Shown: positions 22,401 to 32,867, counted from the stretch's first letter. The stretch is 64,000 nt of DNA from Actinostola sp. cb2023 (GCA_033675265.1 JAUJYZ010000266.1:62001-126000); one strand, 5' to 3'. Program-made: numbers and translations. The notes: a model not told the origin generated them from the letters alone.

Positions 22401-22807
22401 TTTCTCAGTTCAGATTCTACCAATACAAAAGAGGATGAGTACGATTAATAGACAAATTAAAACAATATGCCAAGAAATATCGGCAACAAGAAACCAAAAC
22501 TGTCTTATTTTATGGACTCTGAAAACTGATCCAATTTCTGACATGTTTAGCTAAATAAACAGGAACATGATTTGAAATTAGTATCAATGTATAAGGTCTA
22601 TATATGGGCATAGCACTGTATCACTGTGACACAGCCGTTATTAGTTATGCATTATTTTTGTATCCCGGAACTAACTCCTTCTCTTCTCCTTCTCCTTTTG
22701 CACATCTTTCTGGCAGTCATAACAAGGGTTCCAATGACATTACGAAAGGAAGTGGAATATGGCTTGCACCGCTACAAAAACAGGCAATACAAACCAACAA
22801 GGACGAG
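13179..22807 (+). CDS. SEA-domain single-pass membrane protein gene (partial)
   Basis: Seven exons (13179-13418, 13831-13946, 14156-14214, 14552-14688, 20881-21042, 22113-22149, 22717-22807) join with compatible phases into 280 codons without a stop. The order is a Cys-rich stretch (residues 1-79), then a SEA domain (about 82-183) with WYGSIRIINRNWDELL, the self-cleavage motif GSVVV (140-144) and YYQLAI. Next come a short linker, a transmembrane helix (202-224, VIIAISVCVPIVLIIIIVLV), a basic stop-transfer (YKKNKEK) and a cytoplasmic tail with YALDYDNEGYADS. SEA domains fold outside the cell, cleave before the Ser and stay non-covalently joined, as in mucins and adhesion receptors. Signal peptide, N-terminal domains and C-terminus are not found here. 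The ligand is unknown. Confidence 0.82.
13831..13946 (+). CDS. Exon 2: start of SEA domain
   Basis: The acceptor is TGTGTTGCAG|TC and the donor AAGATG|GTGCGT; it enters in phase 1 and leaves in phase 0. It encodes HEKDWYGSIRIINRNWDELL and the helix with DENSEKSKTLKAEIEKM, matching the first strand and helix of SEA domains. Confidence 0.85.
14156..14214 (+). CDS. Exon 3: middle of SEA domain
   Basis: The acceptor is TTTTCTTACAG|ATG and the donor TTCAA|GTAAGT. It encodes MDIAYECELYVTSKKVLSF, the segment leading to the SEA cleavage hairpin, and leaves in phase 2. Confidence 0.85.
14552..14688 (+). CDS. Exon 4: SEA cleavage hairpin and end of domain
   Basis: The acceptor is CTTGTTTAG|AAAAGG. 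The joined codons give KKGSVVVYYQLAI, the canonical GSVVV self-cleavage strand, then a helix (DPSLPLKEALNSS) and IFKIDQSSIR. The donor is CGAG|GTTTGT, weak compared with the other exons. The last about 12 exon bases plus this donor recur throughout the adjoining array. Confidence 0.85.
14937..15035 (-). mobile_element. Short LINE/SINE 3' tail inside the array
   Basis: The minus strand reads TAGTAAAGAGCATTGAGATT, then ATATGTAATGCACTTTTTCA and (ATT)n. This resembles the 3' tails of short retroposons that end in ATT microsatellites. It interrupts one repeat unit. Confidence 0.5.
15124..15388. mobile_element. 265-bp mariner-like MITE inside the array
   Basis: The ends CAGCAATTTCAAAAAA and complement are flanked by TA (15122-15123, 15389-15390). 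Removing the element and one TA restores a normal repeat unit (ACTTATATCAGAATAAG type), which proves the insertion. The interior has no gene. Confidence 0.85.
18661..18832. mobile_element. 172-bp TIR element (MITE)
   Basis: The inverted ends TTCCCTGCTGA and GAGTCTCCTTTTCT pair with their complements at the right. An internal direct repeat CTTTCTTCCTCTTCTCTTCC occurs twice. Superfamily unknown. Confidence 0.6.
18980..19174. mobile_element. 195-bp TIR element (MITE)
   Basis: The ends AAGACGCTCAATGAGCGTA and complement are inverted, with a second inner inverted pair around GACAATGTCAGTTG and CAACTGACATTGTC. It lies in the large intron of the SEA gene. Confidence 0.65.
19175..20880. other. Rest of large SEA-gene intron
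   Basis: No exon recognised. A short internal direct repeat is present (ATGTGTTTCATTTTA near 19845 and 19920). A dispersed repeat at about 19975-20185 has an inverted copy at 34890-35100. A GGGCTTCCTTCGGAAGGCCC palindrome lies at 20162-20181. The 3' end is the pyrimidine-rich acceptor TTTTTATTTCAG before 20881. Confidence 0.6.
20881..21042 (+). CDS. Exon 5: linker, transmembrane helix, stop-transfer
   Basis: The acceptor is TTTATTTCAG|GT and the donor AATT|GTGAGT. It encodes GSYGPRKTDGGSKPLNYK, a 23-residue hydrophobic helix and YKKNKEKQGDSRN. The positive charges after the helix place the C-terminus in the cytoplasm. Confidence 0.85.
21298..21867. mobile_element. 570-bp palindromic repeat with GCCGCCAT core, copy 1
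   Basis: The ends resemble inverted TTCTTGGTTTACA / complement of TTGTTGGTTTGCA next to TACGTCATC-type motifs, with TA at both borders. Near the centre a palindrome joins GGCCGCCATGTTGGTG and CACCAAGATGGCGGCC. Further copies are at 30239-30795 (inverted), 43075-43612 and about 47340-47660. Confidence 0.65.
22113..22149 (+). CDS. Exon 6: 37-nt cytoplasmic microexon
   Basis: The acceptor is TATCTTTTAG|AT and the donor GACAG|GTAAGT; it enters in phase 1 and leaves in phase 2. It encodes the Tyr- and acid-rich ALDYDNEGYAD. The spacing of tyrosines suggests possible phosphorylation or sorting, which is inference. Confidence 0.75.
22717..22807 (+). CDS. Exon 7: cytoplasmic tail
   Basis: A long pyrimidine tract (CTTCTCTTCTCCTTCTCC) precedes TTTCTGGCAG|T; the donor is GACGAG|GTAAGG, phase 0. 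It encodes HNKGSNDITKGSGIWLAPLQ and KQAIQTNKDE. At least one further exon must follow; none could be supported downstream. Confidence 0.75.
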
Positions 22808-22984
22808 GTAAGGGTTCTTTCACATAATATTAGACGAGCACAGAAGTACATGACATAGTAGTTATGTACCATGACATAGTTATGCACTTCTGACGAGCAT
22901 CATTGAAATGCAACTTGATCACAAGAATAACTTACAAAAGATAATGACTAATACCAGATAATAACTCAGCAATTTATGACCAAT

Positions 22985-24739
22985 CCAAGGTTAATTCCGC
23001 CATCTTGTAGGCACAGGCAGCCCAACCAATGCTTTTGAGGCTACTAAATATTCGGCTCACGGAAAAGTGCACCACTAAAGTGCGCCGCACATCAGGCCAT
23101 CACGTGACTGTAGTTTCATACCTTGTTTCAATATACACATGTTCTGCGGGACGCACACAGGGAGCCCACATTATACGTTACTCAACACAGGGAACCCAAC
23201 ATAATACGTATGTATATATTATGCGCGCGCGCTCTACCACAGGAAACCCATAAAAAAGTCGGCAAATATCATTTTATTGAATTATTTAGTAGCCTCAAAA
23301 GCAATGGTTGGGCTGCCTGTGCTTGTAGGGGGTGCAAATACGGCTAAATTCAGTCAAAACATGATCACTTTGAGCTGTTATAACTCTGTTCGATCTTTTC
23401 GGTTTTGAGATTTTTTGACAATCAAATAAAATTGAATATTATCTATCATCTCCAAAAAACAGAATTTTAAAATATTTTTTTCCTAGAAAGTTATAATCAA
23501 AAAACGAATTTTGGATTTCATATGAATAGAAACGTTGTTGACAAGCAAGCTGTCAACAGCACTCTATGATAATTGAACGGACATACCAACCTCAACTACG
23601 TACTGACCAGCGTCAAAACGAACACATGTACCAATGAACAAAGAACAAATGTGTACTGGCAATGTATGTAATTTTCCGCAAACGTGAAATGATTAGGCAA
23701 CAAGCACAAGCACGTTGTGTGACTGGAAAACTGATACTCTGGTCACTATCTGGTCACAATCTGTCAGTTAGTAATTAGATCCCATTGTGATGGCATGGAC
23801 TAATCTACTTATGTAAACAGAGGCACATTGACCTTCTTTCGGCTTTTTCTCCAAAGACGAAATGCCAACAAATAGGCTCACATTTGAAGTTCCTGGACAA
23901 AGGAATTTTATCGGATTTATTTGAAACTTCGCAAATTCCATATCTAATAATTGATCTTCAAAACTGTATCTCCGATTTGTGGTATTTGATTTCTTTCAAA
24001 AGTTGTGCTTTGATATAAACAGAAGTTACTAGTTATGACAGTACTCAAACTTTGAAACCCGATAATTAAAGATGGAGCAATATATCAAAATTCGGAGACA
24101 CAGTTTTGACAAGTGATATCTACTAAGCACGTAGAGGTGTTTATCTTCGATGGCCGACGAATTTGGGCTGTCAAAGAATTTATTTTCTTTGCGTAGGTGA
24201 AATTTCGGTTTTGAAGGAATATTTCACTCACAGTTTTCTCTATCTTAAAAATCCATCTTTCATAAGATTCTATGTTTATATTTATTAAGCTATAATAAAA
24301 TGTATACTTTGTTAGGGTTAAAATTCTTAGTTTTGAAGCTAGAGCGTGTTGAACGGAAGTCGGTTGTTTGGGGTAGGATGATACCTTAAAAGGTATATAC
24401 TCTGTGATTGCTGCCTATTAATATGGTGGCAAAACGAAGGCCACAGCTGCAGTAAATCAGGTTTTTAAGTTCAATTAAAAACATACGTACGAGAATATGC
24501 TAATTAGTTTAAAATTATAATAACTACGGGCAGATTTGAAACAGCTGTAAATATAGTTTAAATGCTCTTTGTAGACTCATTTTCAGTCACAGCAATATTT
24601 TAGCCAATATTAATTTAAAACAACTTTCAAATCGAAAATCCAACAAAGTCGATTGGAGTTATTGGATCTCAAAGTGATCATGTTTTGACTGAAATTAGTC
24701 GTGTTTGCACCCCCTACAAAACAGCGGAATTAACCTTGG
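22985..24739. mobile_element. 1.75-kb TIR element, TTAA near ends
   Basis: The ends CCAAGGTTAATTCCGC and complement are followed by inner arms (GTAGGGGGTGCAAA, CAGTCAAAACATGATCACTT and complements at 24655-24720). TTAA sits at 22991-22994 and 24730-24733, but symmetry extends beyond it, so the true border is uncertain. The left arm is split by the hAT-like element at 23012-23321. No coding sequence recognised. Confidence 0.65.
23012..23321. mobile_element. 310-bp hAT-like MITE with 8-bp duplication
   Basis: The direct repeat CTTGTAGG flanks it (23004-23011, 23322-23329). The inverted ends begin CACAGGCAGCCCAACCA and extend for about 40 bp with one mismatch. The opposite arm of the host element carries the single-copy version (TTTTGTAGGGGG), which confirms the insertion. 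Confidence 0.88.
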
Positions 24740-24744
24740 TCGGT

Positions 24745-25077
24745 ATTCTTCATACATTTGTTATTAGCCAATCAACTTGCGACATGGCAAGACATTGTTT
24801 TATTAATTCACTTGTCTTTCTTTTTCTGATTCAGCTGCCTCATGTCTGATCAAAACGACACGAAAATATCGCAAATATAATATTAATAATCAACTTAATG
24901 ATCACGTGACCTATTCACTAATAAAGTAACAGTATACAGCGTTACTTAGCAACACCAACACAATGTATTCTGGATCCGGCTGATCCTCAAAAGAAGATCT
25001 ACATATGTCCAGCACTCAGCAAATTCCATTGGGTTACTATCTGTATAGTGTACGAGGTGTCATTCACTAGTAACATA
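24745..25077. other. No feature recognised
   Basis: Unique-looking sequence. A short frame ending at a TAG at 25068-25070 could in principle be a last exon of the upstream gene, but it lacks a convincing acceptor. Confidence 0.35.
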
Positions 25078-25079
25078 TA

Positions 25080-25358
25080 CACCTATTTCAAATAACGTTG
25101 TCGCGTTCAAAGCAACAAGCGTCAAGCCAAGACCGAAGTGAATGCTGGTTTTGTGTTGGCAATTATTTAAATCACAATTGTTTCTATAAGGACTAATTAC
25201 AAAATGTGAACATTTCCACGTGCTTCTTTACATATCACACTTCGTTCCATAGAAAATAGGTCTGATTTAAATAATATGCCAACACAAGACCAGCATGCAC
25301 TTCGGTCTTGGCTTGACGCTTGTTGCTTTGAACGCGACAACGTTATTTGAAATAGGTG
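25080..25358. mobile_element. 279-bp mariner-like MITE
   Basis: TA at both borders (25078-25079, 25359-25360). The inverted arms begin CACCTATTTCAAATAACGTT and extend for about 75 bp, through GACCGAAGTG. The terminal motif is shared with the elements at 15124, 57965 and 58124. Confidence 0.85.
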
Positions 25359-25384
25359 TATATAGATATTACCTCCAAGCCGAC

Positions 25385-26915
25385 CTCAATGCTACACTTT
25401 ATAGTAAACATATTTTAGATTCCAACACCTACACTTTATAGTAAACATATTTTAGATACCAACACCTACACTAGCCTCCTCCGCAGGCAAACCCATTGGG
25501 ATCCCTTTTGCTTTTTGGGATTTTTGGGATCCCTGTGCGAGGCCGGAGGCCGAGAGGGACTTGGTCCCCAGTAAGAAGAGAAGGGTTTGCCTGCCAAAAC
25601 TGAACACCTTTTTCGGGGCCCGCTCATGTTTCTCGCGCATACCAATATTTACGCTCCGGGGGTGGTTGGGGTTTTCGTACATACACAGCAAACAAACATT
25701 TGTTTTTTCGGGGAGAGACGACGCGGGATTATATTGTCGTGTAAAAAGACGCCATAGAGTTGGCGGCTCAAATCTCACAAATGAATCAAGATCCCATCTC
25801 TATCAATTTCAAAGTAATTGGCGGTGGCCTAGAAGTGATCTTCCGAGTAAATTCCTCTCTCGAAGTCGAAGCCTCGATGAAAACGGTTATCGTATTTTTG
25901 AAAGTTGGATTGTCGTTCGACACCGGACACCGTCAGTGAGAGCGAATAAATATCTTCAAGAGTACAAAGTACTTTAAATAAAGAATAGTAAAAGAGAAAT
26001 GTTTAGAGAAAAGGTTCTGGAGGCAGAGAATTTAGAAGTTAGCTTCTCCAATCGGCTTTTAGAACATGACCAACAGTATAAGTGACTTGACCTTTGATGT
26101 GACGGTTTGACTGTAAACAAAGCATAGAAAGGTTTAATCATTCATCGCACGTCAAACGTTTCAGGTCGATTTATATAATACCACATTAACCTTTCGTTTT
26201 TGTTCTTCCTGGTGTACCCCGTATTGTAGCTCTTACTTCTCCAGCAGCAGGATCAAGGACCTAATACTCACTAACGTGAGCATCAGTAATTTTATTCGTC
26301 CTCGCCGCCTTCTTCTAGCTCTTCGAAATCGCCTACAAGCTTCTTGAATACCGCCTTCTTCTCCTCGATTTCAATTTTCGTATTTTTAACATTTTTAAGC
26401 AGATCTTTATACGCTTTGCTTTCAAATAACTGGATCGTTTGTTTTCACATACCGTGTGCGCTGTGATCTTCACCCCACGCCATTACTTTTCACGTGAAAC
26501 ATTTCCCCAGGGTCTGGGAAATGGTTTTATTGGATAGCCAAATATTCCCCAGGGGACCCCGGGTCCCGTTACAAGTCCACAAGGGTGACATTACAAGTCC
26601 ATGGTGCTCCGGTTTTGGCAGGCAACTCGTCCTTTTCTTTTCCCCCTCCCCTCGTCTCCAGTCTCCCTCTGCCCAGCGCCACAGGAAACCCATCTGATAG
26701 AGTTTTAGTATTTTAGAGTTGCCTACGGAGGAGGCTACACCTACACTTCATAGTAAACATATTTTTGATACCAACACCTACACTTTATAGTAAACATATT
26801 TTAGATATCAACATCTACACTTTATAGTAAACATATTTTATATACGTCCAACACCTACACTTTATAATAAACATATTTTAGATACCAACACCTACACTTT
26901 ATAGTAAACATATCA
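25385..26915. repeat. 37-bp tandem repeat split by an insertion
   Basis: Units built on CCAACACCTACACTTTATAG and TAAACATATTTTAGATA occur about 2.5 times before 25471 and about five times after 26738. The intervening 1.27 kb is the TIR element at 25472-26737. Confidence 0.85.
25472..26737. mobile_element. 1.27-kb TAGCCTCC element, member 1
   Basis: The inverted ends are TAGCCTCCTCCGCAGGCAA and complement (one mismatch). Both sides carry CACCTACAC (25463-25471, 26738-26746), although the host is a tandem repeat, so the duplication length (8 or 9) is uncertain. The interior has two weak coding-like stretches: plus strand about 25770-25940, and a minus-strand acidic coiled-coil-like tail ending at 26292 (KKLVGDFEELEEGGEDE). 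No transposase recognised. Confidence 0.75.
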
Positions 26916-27143
26916 GTCAGATAGAGTTGACGATGCGGCCTGAAAAGAGCAAAAAGGCCTAGAATATTACAAATAGAAGGGGATGGGCTACATCACCGGA
27001 TCAAGTCAGTGTGCGCCCAGAGAGAGACAGGCTTCGTTAATTTGCCTCTAAGACAGGAGGACTCTTTTAATTGTTTTAGCCGCTTGTCCCAGTTCTCATG
27101 TGAGAGGTCACCATGACCGATGACAACTCCAAGGCAAGATAAA

Positions 27144-28353
27144 CTAGGAGTCCGATGACCATTGGAGAGCAATGGGAGGGTCCACACGGTGTCGCCAGGA
27201 CCCGCACCACAAACCTTTTGACTTTTCCAGGTTGAGTTTTGATCCGGATACATCTTCGAAGTTGTTATATATACAATTGAAAGACAGGGCGAATCTCCGC
27301 ATCAGTTGTGCAGAACAACGTCGTATCGTCAGCATATTGTGAGATTATCAGGAAGTTGTCTTGGATCGCGATCAGATCACAACTGGGGAGAGAGAGACAT
27401 TTTAAAAGGGGGTCTGCACGTATTGGGCATGCCAGCGATTCAGCAAGTGGGTGAAGAATCCATTAACCATCAGGACTGAGCTCTGAGGACCCGTGTAGAA
27501 AAGTTTGACCCAGGAACAGAAAGAGAGGCCAAAGCCTTGTCGACGCAATATACTTAGTAACAACGACCAGTCAACACGGTCAAATGCTTTTTCCTGGTCT
27601 AAAGAAATAAGGGCCAGTGGAAAATCATTTATTCCAGCGTAATCGATAGCGTCAGACATAAAACTGACGTTTTCGCCGATGCACCGACCCGGGATGCAGG
27701 AACTTTGGTCAGGCTATACCACAGAATAGAGTACTTGGCGCAGACGACACGCAATAGCTCGCGAGGCTACCTTGTAGTCTACGCACAGGAGGGAAATGGG
27801 ACACCAGTTACGGCAGAGGAAGCGCGGCCCTTTCTTGTATGAGAGAGATACAATGCCCCTTCGTTGAGATGGAGACATAAAACCGACGGAAAAAAGCATA
27901 GTTGAAAACTTGGGTCATATCATCACCCAGCACACCCCAGAACGTCACATATAATTCCTTGGTCAGGCCATCAAATCCTGGAGACTTATTTGATGACATT
28001 CATTTCAAGGCTATGAGACACTCTTCCGCGGTCAACGATCCCTCGCATACCGTAACCTACCCTTCAGACAGCAACGTGTTTTCAATTTTCTCTAAGAAGT
28101 CATCTTGCAGGTGTTCATTTGTGTCAGTGTCAGTAAAAAGGTCCTTGTAAAAGCCCTCCCACATTGACAGCAGACCGGAAGTATCGGAGACAAAATTCCC
28201 TAAGTCGTCTTTGAGGAGGTCAATCAACTTGTTCGCACCACGTTGCTTTTCTAATCTAAGGAAGAAGGAGGTCGAGGATTCACCCTCCTCGACCCAGCGA
28301 GCCCTAGCACGGACAGCACTGGCCAGGGTCTCATCTGAATCGAGGGAGGCCAA
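27144..28353 (-). pseudogene. Tx1-like LINE reverse transcriptase fragments
   Basis: Read on the minus strand, the order is: ARARWVEEGESSTSFFLRLE (linker), MSSNKSPGFDGLTKELYVTF, RNWCPISLLCVDYKVASRAI, LALISLDQEKAFDRVDWSLL (first catalytic Asp), then VSGSKLNLEKSKGLWCGSW after the position of the YADD box. The pieces alternate frames, so no functional RT is encoded. Confidence 0.85.
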
Positions 28354-28504
28354 TTCTTCCTGGGCAGTCTTGTAGGCTTGCAGAGTATAGGGATAGAATG
28401 GTCCCCATAGTCAATTACAGTCTTAAGATAGGAAAGGCGGTTTTGAATAATATATTTGTTTTGTCTTAACAGAGCTCGTTCAAATGAACATAAATAAATT
28501 GTGG

Positions 28505-29098
28505 CTACCTTGATATGACGCCTGCCGACATCCCACCAGTTAAGGAGGGAGGCATAGTTTGATTTATTATCCCCGATATGAAAGATACATAATATTCATC
28601 CTTTAAAATCGAGTTATTTAGTTTCCAGAAGCCCGGGCCTTGTTCGGGGACTTCTGGAAGAGAGAAGGTAGCTGTTACTAAAAAGTGATCGGAGTGCGGG
28701 CATGGGACAATAGTACAAGATGATACTCTCGGGACAAAACGAAGAGGTAGACAGACTACATCAATACGAGAGGGTGCACGACCATTGTGAGGGATAAATG
28801 TTGAAGCAAACGTTGCAGGATTACGATGTCTCCAGATGTCAAGTACACGGAGGTTATTAAAGTCATCAACCAGCGCTGCGGAGCAATCATAGCTACGGTG
28901 AAGAGATGAGCCCAGCCTATCAAGTGTTGGATCTACAACAGCATTTAGATCTCGATTTTTACCCGGCAAGCAATTTCCAATAACCACAATGTTTTTCGCT
29001 AGCCTGTGATCTGAACATAATCGGCTTCGTTGGAAGTTGAAGTGAGTTGTTTTCCTATTCAAGCTTTCGCGTTTCTGATCGGTAAAATTAAATGTCAT
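28505..29098 (-). pseudogene. Tx1-like LINE endonuclease fragment
   Basis: A 197-residue frame with DLNAVVDPTLDRLG, LDIWRHRNPATFA, SRIDVVCLPL and PHSDHFLVTATFSLP carries the later endonuclease motifs (SR-D, SDH) of the L1/Tx1 group. The expected GGDFN motif is degraded (VIGNCLPGKN). Part of it (28945-29098) is also present at 46540-46735. Confidence 0.8.
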
Positions 29099-31090
29099 GC
29101 CAAAGAGCAGTGGCCGGCCCTAATTTGAACATGTGTATGTTTCTTTAGGTATATCCGTGTCTCGTATACGCGTAAGCCCATCAGATACAATATCCTTGTG
29201 CTTTTCATGCGAATTGTGTAGTTGAGGATCCGGCGTATTTGAGTTTGCTGACCGTGTGTTTCATGTGTGAATTCGCATTGAAAACTCAATATTATAAGTA
29301 ATACATTAGTTATTCATAAACTATCCAGTTTTTCAAATAGACAAATAATTTTCAAAACAAAGAAAGGTAGACTCGCCCAATTGCATACTTGTCACTTACA
29401 TAAAACAAAACATAACACAACAACTACGGTATCTCCCTAGCTAGCACTCTCACCAGCAACTCTTATCTACAACTACTAATTAACAATGCATTCACCATCA
29501 GCATTCACTGCTGTACGTTAGGTAGCCTAGTTATGCATTTAGTGCGTAATGATTTGTTTTTGTTATCAACTAAATATATCGCAGTTTCAGTTGACGTCAT
29601 GACCAATTCGGCTAACGCAATGTCTACATTCTTTACCCCAATTCAAAACCTTGGGGAATAAGAGCTTTTTGTTCCAAACATTTCCATGTCAACGCTCTAT
29701 TGAAATCGCAATACAATGGACAAAGAACCGTATTTCCAAAATATCTGAATTGGGTACAACATTGCGGTTAGCCGATTTGGTCTATTTCTGGTCTCATGTG
29801 GAATGTTCAATTGCTTGGTTTCAATCAGCTGTTAAAACTCCTTGAATCTCATTATTTGCTTCAAATAACGGGCAAACACTGCCCTCCATGTACATACATA
29901 AACTTTATTAACGTGTCATGACTTCTAGCATACCAAAAGTGGTAAAAGGTGCAATTCAGCTCATGAAAATTCCTCACGAGACCGGAAGTCAATGAAATCA
30001 AGCAATAGCATTTGCTATTGGTTATTTGTGCAGATAGTGGATAGCAGATATTTGTGCAGATGGTCGTGGATGATTATAGGCCTAACAATAACACAGCTTG
30101 ATGAGTAGCGAATTCGTGACTAACTACCACTCTCGCTGTTTTTAATTAAGATATAATTATAAAGCATTATATTGTTTACACAAGGTTGGTGGTTTACGTG
30201 CTATTAGGGACTAGTTCGAATAAAGTGTTTTGTTCTCTATTCTCGGCTTTCACCTACGTCATTGAAAATTTTCCCATGACTTATATAGAACAAAACCTTC
30301 ATAAGCCGAAAGAGCAGCCAAAACCATATATCTCAGCCGAAGGCTTAGTTAAAAGAAGTTTTAGATACGAAGATATGAGCGATCGCTTATGCTCATAATT
30401 TAGTTAAAATGTATGGGTCCGCCATCTTGGTTAACCATCGAGGGACACCAACATGGCGGCCAAGTCACGAAGACTGCAAATCATGTTATATGTTGCAAAC
30501 ATTTCAATTTTTAAACAGCTACATTCACCAAAATAAAGTTACCCATCATCTACTAAGTTAAAATCGGATTATTTCAAACGAATTTTCCTATTTCTACGGC
30601 TTTGAAATGCGCGTGACAGTATTGCGTGACATAATTTGACTCGCAATAAATCGAAAACAAAACATCTAAATTACCAAATTATTTTGGTAAGACTTTTCTT
30701 ATAACGACATAAACAAGATATCCAACAAACAGTTTTGTGAGGTGAATAGATTGAATTTTAGCGTTTTGATGACGTCACGTGAAAACCGAGAATTGTTTTC
30801 ATATTTGGTTCTTTTTTCGTGTTTTTCACTAAATTTGTGCCCTCTTTGATGAATAACATCGTCTTTTTGTGGTCCGGTTGACTGAAAACAACTATCTGCA
30901 CAAATAACGAACTGACGTGCTCGTTCTGTTTACAACGTCAAACATAGGCATTTCACGTTGTAGCTTTGAACAGAACGCCTCAAGTTAAGTAAGACCAAAT
31001 CGAGCTCATTTCATACATTCCAACAAGAAGTTATTGAATTGTGTAATTAGCGCTATTGTTTATCTGCACTCCTCCTCACGCCCCCTTCCT
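28945..31090. repeat. Composite dispersed repeat, copy A
   Basis: It shares long stretches, in the same orientation, with 43625-44875 and 46540-47970, and partly with 40728-40860. An example is AACTATCCAGTTTTTCAAAT followed by AGACTCGCC...GCATACTTG. It begins inside the decayed LINE endonuclease, so the LINE piece travels with the composite unit. It contains the palindromic element 30239-30795. Confidence 0.75.
30239..30795. mobile_element. GCCGCCAT palindromic element, copy 2 (inverted)
   Basis: The ends are ATTCTCGGCTTTCAC and complement of AAAACCGAGAAT, with TACGTCAT/TGACGTCA motifs near both ends and a central CGCCATCTTGG...CCAACATGGCGGCC. Copy C of the composite repeat at 44540-44580 lacks it (GTTTTGT...TTTTCATATTTGG), providing an empty-site comparison. 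Confidence 0.75.
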
Positions 31091-31880
31091 CGATGCTTTT
31101 AAAAGAGGCTGTCCGCCTAGCTAAGGATCGACCACTCAATTTGAGCCAAAACTCGGATTTCCTTTACATTTTCCACAGAGAAAACAAGGTCGATATACAG
31201 ATCAGTTATATATAATTTGATGGTAACAGTTGAAAGAGGCGTACTGTGATAGGTGGTCTAGAAAGTAAGAAAAGCACGTAGCGAAAATTTATAATTTCTA
31301 AAAATTCTGATTTGATCTGAGAAATATTTGTAGGATTTTTCTGAAAAGCACTAAGATAGTTCTGTTAAGACATGAAAAAATATTTACTGGATCTCTAACA
31401 CTGGAGAAGTTATGGCCGATTACTGCTAATGCCTTTTGACATACAAACATTAGATTAGTGGAAGTCGCTTGCAAATTATATTTTACAATGTAATTCTAAT
31501 AAAGCGTTTTCCTAAACATAATACATTTTCGGTTAAAGATAAACATATAAAAGTGAAATTTGACCAGTTGGATTCAAAACAGTAATTTCTCAAATGTGTT
31601 AATTTTCGCCATTTCTTCAAACTTCACCGATTTTCGCCTGGTAAATCTATATGCAAGTAATCTCACCACTATTACACCAATGATTACCTAAGACAATATA
31701 TTAGATTTGTTAAAGGCTCTGTTAACAACATCAAGTGGCAGACAGATTTTTATAGTGTTTTGGAATATAATACCGCTGACCAGTTTTTGACTTTATCTCC
31801 GTTTATTTTTCATTATGCAATCCTTACTGTTGTAATGTTACGAAGCAAAATCAATGGCTAGTATACTATATTATTAAATG
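31014..31880. repeat. Left arm of a 1-kb inverted repeat
   Basis: Inverted copy of about 38235-39370 (for example ACCACTCAATTTGAGCC and GGCTCAAATTGAGTGGT; TGTTACGAAGCAAAATCAAT and complement). The right arm is about 250 bp longer owing to indels. The arms are separated by 6.4 kb containing other repeats. Confidence 0.8.
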
Positions 31881-32571
31881 ACTGAGTATCTCGAAGCCTG
31901 GTATCTAGCAAATCAAGCAATTTGATTGGTTAGATTCTTTCTCGGACCGGTCTAGATTCTCCCATAATAACCGGTCCGCACATGCATCTTAAAATATGTA
32001 AACATTGTTTCTATGATGATATGGCTTCGAGTGCAATTTGGAAGAAATGTGAACTCGTGGGTTTTCAAAGAGTTCAAATTTCACTCCTAATAATATATAT
32101 GAAAAACATTAAGCAAAACATTAGGAGTATTTCACTGAAAAACACCAAAATTCTGAAGAAAACAAACCCAGCGCACGCTCAATGGCGACGTGATGATAGC
32201 GACAGTAGTGCGCGCACTGCTTCAACTACAATTTTATTCAAAAACACAACAGAATCCTCAACTTTCTTGCCATTTTCTTCACCATTCTTGTTCTTTTTTA
32301 TCAAAATCCATAGTTCCTCGGTGTATCACAATGTTTTCAACAGCAAAGTCGAGGAAAATATTGATTTTAAGATCGTTTTAGTTACTTAACATCGAGCTAG
32401 AAACTGACCTCGCTTCACACACTTTCTTGTCAAACCGGTTTTCAAACAAGTTATGTAGTCAAAATACTAGCTAGGAAGCCATTCTAGTGTAAGGCTTGTA
32501 AGATGCAAATAAAATGAGTTAATTTTTAGCTTACTAAAATGGTCATAAAATAAAACTCTTATTAAAACCGA
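31881..32571. other. No gene recognised
   Basis: A plus-strand frame at 31982-32389 (135 codons) has no motif or splice context I can identify. A short inverted ACCGGTC/GACCGGT pair lies at 31948-31975. Confidence 0.4.
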
Positions 32572-32645
32572 GCTTGATCGGTCTGTACTTTCACGACCTC
32601 GGTCAAGGATTTTCCTGTACAGACCTCGATCCCGCTCGGTTAATA
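32572..32645. repeat. Imperfect hairpin
   Basis: ACCGAGCTTGATCGGTCTGT and its near-complement ACAGACCTCGATCCCGCTCGGT (shortened here: ends CCGCTCGGT) face each other 20 bp apart. Confidence 0.5.
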
Positions 32646-32728
32646 AGACCTAAATAGAGGACAGCTATACGAGTTAATTCCTAATTTCGTACCATCAATG
32701 CGCGTCACGCAGATGGTAATATTTAGAT

Positions 32729-32867
32729 CTTATTTGGGTTTTTTCCCGTAATACGGGCTGATATTTTACGAGTTGTGAATGTATTTTTCCGAGTCCCGAA
32801 GGGACGAGGAAAAATGCGAGTAACGAGTAAAATATCAGCCCGTATTACGGGAAAAACCCCAAATAAG
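32729..32867. mobile_element. 139-bp near-perfect palindrome (MITE-like)
   Basis: The arms start CTTATTTGGGGTTTTTCCCG and complement, continue through TAATACGGGCTGATATTTTA, and meet at a GTCCCGAAGGGAC centre. One arm has one fewer G in the GGG run. No target duplication evident. Confidence 0.75.

Larger units (their letters stand above)
26930..29098 (-). mobile_element. Decayed Tx1/L1-like LINE
   Basis: Minus-strand endonuclease and RT fragments lie in at least five frames. The family resembles the LINE at 60922-64000 (both have SLDQEKAFDRVDW/R-type palm motifs and PHSDH-type or WxxxGE-type linkers). Many frameshifts mark it as old. Confidence 0.8.

Noticed and set aside
25000..25070. Candidate last exon of the SEA gene ending at TAG
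   Set aside because: No convincing polypyrimidine/AG acceptor in the needed phase; about 2.2 kb of repeats intervenes.
25561..25977. 138-codon plus-strand frame in the TAGCCTCC element
   Set aside because: No recognisable domain, and another frame over the same stretch looks equally protein-like; noted only within the element.
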